Assembly: GCA_964623885.1 (NCBI GenBank)
Contig: CAZUVM010000224.1
Location: forward strand, 1 to 62,503
Source of the DNA: CAZUVM01 sp964623885
Lineage (GTDB): Bacteria > Verrucomicrobiota > Verrucomicrobiia > Limisphaerales > UBA8199
Direction: 5' to 3'
DNA length: 62,503 nt
The position numbers were made by a program, and so were the translations under genes. The notes below the pieces were generated by a model, which searched no databases, was not told the origin of the DNA, and saw only the letters and a program-made list of their open reading frames with translations. This document shows, one piece after another, positions 58,435-62,503 of this stretch. The number at the start of each line of letters is the position of its first letter. Within the stretch, counting starts at the first letter, position 1.

Positions 58435-60258
58435 TCACGGCACATAGGCCGCGCGGTAGAACTGGGCGGCACCAGGAATCGGCGGCGAGAGATTCACGGT
58501 GGCGTCGCTGGCGGTAAAGTTGGTCCAGGTGTTCCAATTCACCAGGTCCGAGCTTTGCCGGATCTGGTATTTGTAGCCGCGTTGGCCTTCGAGAATGAGT
58601 TGGGGCTGGGCGGCCGCGCCGGCCAGGAGCCGCGGGGCGTACCAAATACTCGGGGCCGGGTAGTTGGTGACATATTGAATAAACGACCCGAGATTGGAGT
58701 AATTGGGCACCCAGGTAGTGTACATGACTCCGCTGATACCGGCGTAAGGCGCGGCGGCATTGAGCCAGTTGGTAACCAGGGTGGGACTGGAATCGTAATA
58801 GCCGGCGATTATCTGTCGGTTTCCGCGCCCGGCGAAGAACTGGAGCGACGTCGACCTCGTCCCGTAGTCCCACGGAGCGATAATGATGTCGCTGTCCAGA
58901 CCGAGCCAGGAGCCCGTGAGATTTCCGCGCACGAGGTAATAATTGGGAACCGCATTGTGGTTGGGATCGAACATGTCGCTCCAGACGTAGATGCGTCCGC
59001 CCGGGTTGACCTGGCGGAGAAAAGAAGCGCACATCTGGACATTGCTGGCGAGCAAAGGACCGGCATCGAGTTGGCGGGCCTGGCAGGCGGCGCACCAGTT
59101 CATAACGCGGATTTCGTCGTGCGACATAAAATAGCCACGGGTGCCCCATAGGGCTTGCATTTGCTGGGCCTGACTTAAGAGCAGCGCCTGGGTGGCCGGC
59201 TCGGAGAGGCAGATGGCAGCTTGCCCGTCATAAATAGTGACGGCGTGATACCAGGAGGCAAGCAACCGGGTGCCGTTGGTTAGGTTTCCCGAGAGCAACT
59301 GCAACTGAGGCGGGGTATGGTAAATATCATAGACCCCGTTGTAGGGAACAGTGCCCATCAACGGATCAGTCAAGGCGGCGAAATCCGTTCCCTCAATGAG
59401 CGGCCGGCCGGATTCGGTTTGAACGGTCAAAGGCGCGCCCGGCCGCCGGATGAGATTCACGAACGCCGTTTCGGAGATGGTCGCATTGGTCCACCAGAGT
59501 GAGCCGGTCGTGCCGCCCCAAACGCCAAAGTAGATGCTGACTTGAGCATTGGTCAGTGAGTTGAAAACGATGTCGTAATTGGTCCAGTCCTGGGTTTGGG
59601 CAACGGCGAGAGTTGTGTAGTTGAGGGCCAGGCCGTTGGCCAGGATTTCCAGGTTGGGAGTGGTCAGGAAACTGGACGTCTTGATTCCGACCGTAATGTG
59701 GTATTGGTGGAAAGGCGTGACGGCGATGGTTTTTACGACCCGGGCGTTGGCGCCGTTTGGGTTGGTTACTCGGGCCGTGCCGTTGTCCTCAACCACGGTG
59801 CTATCGTACCAGGACCATGCGGCCAGGTTGGAAAAGGAAGGCAAAGAAACCGGCGTCGTAGGTTGGAGCCGGGCCTGCCCGTTGGATACAACCAGAAGCG
59901 AGTTTGTGACCGGCAGGCCTTCGACCAGGTTCGGATTATTGAACAGCAAGTCGTTGGCGTAGCCCACCGGAAACACCGCGGGGACGATCTCCAGGTTGAA
60001 GTTCGTGGCCGCCTGTTTCACCGCGGTGACGTTGGTAAAATACCAATTCGGCACCGAGGAAAGGTGGCAGAATTTCGAATCGCTGAGCAGCATGTGGGTA
60101 TAGCCCGCCTGGGAGGCGAGTTGCATCAAAGCGATGAGGTTGGTCACGTTCTGGTTCACCTGCAGATTCTGCGAGACGTAAAACCAGCGTTCCAAGCCGG
60201 CCGCGGAACGGGCTGTTAAGCCCAAGGCGAGAACTGCCCAAAGGCACGAGCTTCTCAT
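58435..60258 (-). CDS. Secreted TIM-barrel glycosidase-like protein with carbohydrate-binding-like domain and C-terminal module
   Basis: 607 residues. Signal peptide (SCLWAVLALGLTARSAAG). A barrel with LIALMQLASQAGYTHMLLSD at its start and YFMSHDEIRVMNWCAACQAR, the D-E in HDEI recalling the catalytic pair of GH20-type hexosaminidases. RIYVWSDMFDPNHNAVPNYY and DSDIIIAPWDYG also fit such barrels. Between about 140 and 260 lies a beta-rich carbohydrate-binding-like insert (VVKTIAVTPFHQYHITVGIK). The end, ILEGQRGYKYQIRQSSDLVN then W...QFYRAAYVP, is the shared C-terminal module. Specificity not assigned. Confidence 0.75.
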   Translation of the reverse strand: MRSSCLWAVLALGLTARSAAGLERWFYVSQNLQVNQNVTNLIALMQLASQAGYTHMLLSDSKFCHLSSVPNWYFTNVTAVKQAATNFNLEIVPAVFPVGYANDLLFNNPNLVEGLPVTNSLLVVSNGQARLQPTTPVSLPSFSNLAAWSWYDSTVVEDNGTARVTNPNGANARVVKTIAVTPFHQYHITVGIKTSSFLTTPNLEILANGLALNYTTLAVAQTQDWTNYDIVFNSLTNAQVSIYFGVWGGTTGSLWWTNATISETAFVNLIRRPGAPLTVQTESGRPLIEGTDFAALTDPLMGTVPYNGVYDIYHTPPQLQLLSGNLTNGTRLLASWYHAVTIYDGQAAICLSEPATQALLLSQAQQMQALWGTRGYFMSHDEIRVMNWCAACQARQLDAGPLLASNVQMCASFLRQVNPGGRIYVWSDMFDPNHNAVPNYYLVRGNLTGSWLGLDSDIIIAPWDYGTRSTSLQFFAGRGNRQIIAGYYDSSPTLVTNWLNAAAPYAGISGVMYTTWVPNYSNLGSFIQYVTNYPAPSIWYAPRLLAGAAAQPQLILEGQRGYKYQIRQSSDLVNWNTWTNFTASDATVNLSPPIPGAAQFYRAAYVP

Positions 60259-61098
60259 GGCGGAAGTCTGACATGCGTCAGGCGCATTGCAAGGGTGCGG
60301 GCAAGTGTCAGCGCAAACTTACGGGTCTGTGATCATCAAGCGCCTGGCGGTTGTGCGGGTCCCCGCCACGCGATGACCCCGGCATGCTCGGTAATTGATG
60401 CAACCGCTTTCAGGGTTGCGGCGATTTGCGCGACGCTGACCCAGGGCAGCGACGCAAGACCGGTGAGCGTCGCGACCCTGGGCTGGTTTGTGTAACCCCG
60501 TTGGGGTAAAGACGGAAAAGGCTCCGACCAGATGCAAACATCGACACTCATTCGTTCGCGGCCCCTCACCTGGGGCAAATTGGCGATGCGCTCACGCACG
60601 CGCGGAGCATTGGGCAAGTGTAAGTGCTAGAGGCTGTCGCGGCTCAACGAGAATCGTAATCCAGATCGTCAACGCACTCCCCTGCGCCAACGGGTGCACC
60701 AGGAACCTCCCATTAACTCCCTGAATCGATAGACCTCCAGCCTCAAAAGATTTTTATAATTCGCTTGACACTTTTCCAGGTTTTTGATGCGCTACTACTA
60801 CAAGGGACTAGCGATCGGGGATTGCTCGTTCTGAGCTGACTTCTTTTCGCGAGCCAGGGCCTTGCCGGTGAAATGAAACTGGCGCGGGCAACGGGCGGTG
60901 CAGGGAGCAACGGAATTCGAGCCGTTTTAGAATCTGCCGCTGCAAGGGAGGAGTGCGCTTTGGCTTCGACGACCGCACGGCTCGGTGTCTGCTTTCCTCC
61001 AGAACTCCGATTGCAGAAAGGACGCCACCATGAAAACACCAGCAGTTTTTAAAGACCCAGCCGCAATGACAATACCGACTGAGGGCAAGGAGCCTTCT
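60259..61098. other. 840-bp intergenic region with REP-like palindromes
   Basis: 60,440-60,455 pairs with 60,467-60,482 (CCCAGGGCAGCGACGC and its near-complement, 2 mismatches in 16). TAACCCC-GTT-GGGGTA at 60,494-60,509 follows. TATAAT at 60,755-60,760 and TTGACA at 60,765-60,770 are in the wrong order for a promoter. Open frames here have no protein-like features. An alternative start (ATG 61,030, AAAGGA upstream) of the next gene lies inside it. Confidence 0.6.
60440..60509. repeat. REP-like double palindrome
   Basis: A 16-bp imperfect inverted repeat (60,440-60,455 and 60,467-60,482) followed 11 nt later by the small hairpin TAACCCC-GTT-GGGGTA. Similar CCCAG/CTGGG hairpins occur at about 57,809-57,824. 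Confidence 0.6.
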
Positions 61099-62493
61099 AT
61101 GAATTCAAAAATCATCCGGAGAAAGCCGTCATGGATACAATTAATCGAGCCGCAGGCCGCACGAACAGGCATGTTGCTACTGCTGTTAACCGTGCCCGCT
61201 ATGGTCCATGCCCAAGCCGGCGACCCCGGTTGGACGCTGAATGGGGGAGCGACCATGGACGGCAACACCATCGTGCTCACGGTTGGCACGGGTAGCAGCA
61301 GCAGTTCCGCATTCCTCAACGACAAACAAGACGTCACGGCGTTCAGCATGGTGTTCTTCTACCAGGACGTTAGCGGCGCCGACGGCGCTGATGGCGTCAC
61401 GTTGTGCATCCAGAACGATACGGCTGGCGCCACAGCATTCGGCGGCTTCGGTCGCGGCCTCGGGTATTCCGGTATCACGCCGAGTGTGGCTCTCGCCATC
61501 AACATCTACGCTCCGAACACCCGGGGCATCGCACTTGCCCAGGATGGAACCCTGGACCCGCCCTACCAGAGCCTGCTGCCCAATGTTGATATTGGCGGAA
61601 ATACCAACGTCATTCAGGTCAACGTCCACTACGATGGCAAGGTAATGTCGGTGACCTTCAAGGACACCGTCACCGGAGGAAGCGCGAGCACCAACTGGAC
61701 CGTGGACATCCCGTCCGTTGTCGGGGCTAGCACCGCGTACGTAGGGTTCACCGGCGCGGACGGCGGGGTCGCCTCCACGCAGGTCATTTCGTGGGGCTAT
61801 TCGACGCCCACCATACTGAACCAGCCCCTGACCCAGACGGCTGAGGTGGGGTCGACATTTGGCTTGCGGGTGAAGGCGAGCGGCTCGGTGCCGTTGTTCT
61901 GTCTGTGGTATTTCAACAACACAAATCTCATCACTTGCGGCACAAACTGCCAGTTGGAACTGACCAGCGTGCAATTCGCTCAATCGGGTGCTTACACAGA
62001 AGTCATCACCAATGTTGCCGGAGCCATCACTAGTTCACCGGCCATCCTCAACGTGATTGAGGCGGTCCAGCGAAGGCAGGTTCCTGCCATCAATTCGACT
62101 GGCAAAACCTCAAGTCTGTTGAACATCGATTACGCCGATTCCCTCAACCCCGCGCCGAATTGGACCACGCTCGATTCCGTCAGCCTGGCCAGCGCGTCGC
62201 AATATTATATTGATACTTCTGACCCGCTCCCGGCGCAACGCTTTTACCGGGCATGGCAGTCCGGAACACCCGTTGTCGCTCCGTCTCTGAGCCTGCCCGG
62301 CATGGTTCCGGCCATCACCTTGACTGGCAACGTTGGCGACAAGCTGCGCCTGGATTGCATCAATCGTATCGGCCCCACCGACGCCTGGTGGACCCTCGAT
62401 ACGGTCACGCTCACCAACACCTCCCAGCTCTATTTCGACACCTCCAGCCTCGGCCAGCCAGCGAGGCTCTGGCGGATCGTGCCGGTGCCATAA
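61099..62493 (+). CDS. Secreted L-type lectin-like protein with Ig-like domain and tandem C-terminal modules
   Basis: 464 residues from ATG 61099 (AAGGAG 6 nt upstream; ATG 61030 would give 487). Long basic n-region then MLLLLLTVPAMVHAQA signal. A legume-lectin-like beta-sandwich follows (FSMVFFYQDVSGADGADGV, LGYSGITPSVALAINIYAPN, then VHYDGKVMSVTF). An Ig-like domain (TQTAEVGSTFGLRVKASGSV) comes next, then two tandem modules (INSTGKTSSLLNIDYADSLN...AQRFYRAW and ITLTGNVGDKLRLDCINRIG...ARLWRIVPVP), the same architecture as in the GloVer protein at 32,163. It likely binds sugar outside the cell. Confidence 0.82.
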   Translation: MNSKIIRRKPSWIQLIEPQAARTGMLLLLLTVPAMVHAQAGDPGWTLNGGATMDGNTIVLTVGTGSSSSSAFLNDKQDVTAFSMVFFYQDVSGADGADGVTLCIQNDTAGATAFGGFGRGLGYSGITPSVALAINIYAPNTRGIALAQDGTLDPPYQSLLPNVDIGGNTNVIQVNVHYDGKVMSVTFKDTVTGGSASTNWTVDIPSVVGASTAYVGFTGADGGVASTQVISWGYSTPTILNQPLTQTAEVGSTFGLRVKASGSVPLFCLWYFNNTNLITCGTNCQLELTSVQFAQSGAYTEVITNVAGAITSSPAILNVIEAVQRRQVPAINSTGKTSSLLNIDYADSLNPAPNWTTLDSVSLASASQYYIDTSDPLPAQRFYRAWQSGTPVVAPSLSLPGMVPAITLTGNVGDKLRLDCINRIGPTDAWWTLDTVTLTNTSQLYFDTSSLGQPARLWRIVPVP

Positions 62494-62503
62494 ATGCCCG
62501 CCG

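Noticed and set aside
57867..58472. Minus-strand open frame of 201 codons
   Set aside because: Composition is unnatural and it overlaps both the more protein-like plus-strand ORF at 57,999-58,376 and the end of the glycosidase-like gene.
60755..60770. TATAAT and TTGACA next to each other
   Set aside because: The order is reversed for a promoter in the direction of the next gene.

Overview
The window looks like part of a Verrucomicrobiota chromosome, probably the soil or freshwater Pedosphaera/Limisphaerales type. This is inferred from gene content, not from a database search. Pointers are two DUF1559-like prepilin genes (one with an exact H-X9-DG motif), a secreted protein made of LYGTT/GloVer repeats, many large secreted proteins with Ig-like domains and one recurring C-terminal module ending in R-F-Y-R, a sulfatase, Tat-exported Gfo/Idh/MocA and xylose-isomerase-like proteins, and many dispersed palindromic intergenic repeats. 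There is no phage, integrase, complete insertion sequence or CRISPR array.

Layout: 1-4.8 kb has a partial lipoprotein aminopeptidase, a NarL-type response regulator, a secreted GH5 glycosidase and a DEDD exonuclease. 5.1-8.0 kb is an Mla-like lipid transport operon (permease, very unusual ATPase, MCE protein). 8.2-16.3 kb has a two-lobed aspartic protease gene broken by a 34-bp hairpin-type insertion, DUF1294 and GYF/DUF4034 membrane proteins, a subtilase whose C-terminal module lies behind an amber stop, and a vanadium haloperoxidase-like enzyme. 16.9-23.9 kb is a tight four-gene redox operon: PoxB-like ThDP enzyme, enolase-superfamily enzyme starting at a CTG, SDR, and a FAD/Fe-S fusion. 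It is followed by tRNA-Arg(UCU). 24-31.6 kb has ogt, a tandem double NDK, a zinc ribbon protein, an acyl-CoA ligase, RNase D and a Tat-exported sugar pair.

31.6-44.3 kb has a 7-repeat GloVer protein preceded by a relic of its own C-terminus, a frameshifted ECF sigma gene, a coupled UroD-family/GHMP-kinase pair, DUF1326/DUF2182, an MFS transporter with a NanA-like lyase, a sulfatase and a class B3 metallo-beta-lactamase-like protein. 44.5-51.6 kb has two prepilin-like genes, a POT-family transporter, a truncated esterase, and a beta-roll protein with an S74 self-cleaving chaperone tail. 51.6-62.5 kb has an Ig/LVIVD protein, an ECF sigma factor with a four-repeat anti-sigma-like partner, an orphan ABC-2-type permease, a TIM-barrel glycosidase-like protein and a lectin-like secreted protein.

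Themes: (1) a recurring C-terminal module on secreted proteins, present intact in four genes, behind a stop in a fifth, and as two orphan relics, which may be an undescribed sorting or anchoring domain; (2) dispersed palindromes and 30-45 bp repeats at gene ends, in one prepilin leader and beside a truncated gene; (3) 4-bp NTGA start/stop overlaps with ATG, TTG and CTG starts. Product names come from motif recognition by eye. Catalytic residue numbers were counted by hand from the stated starts.
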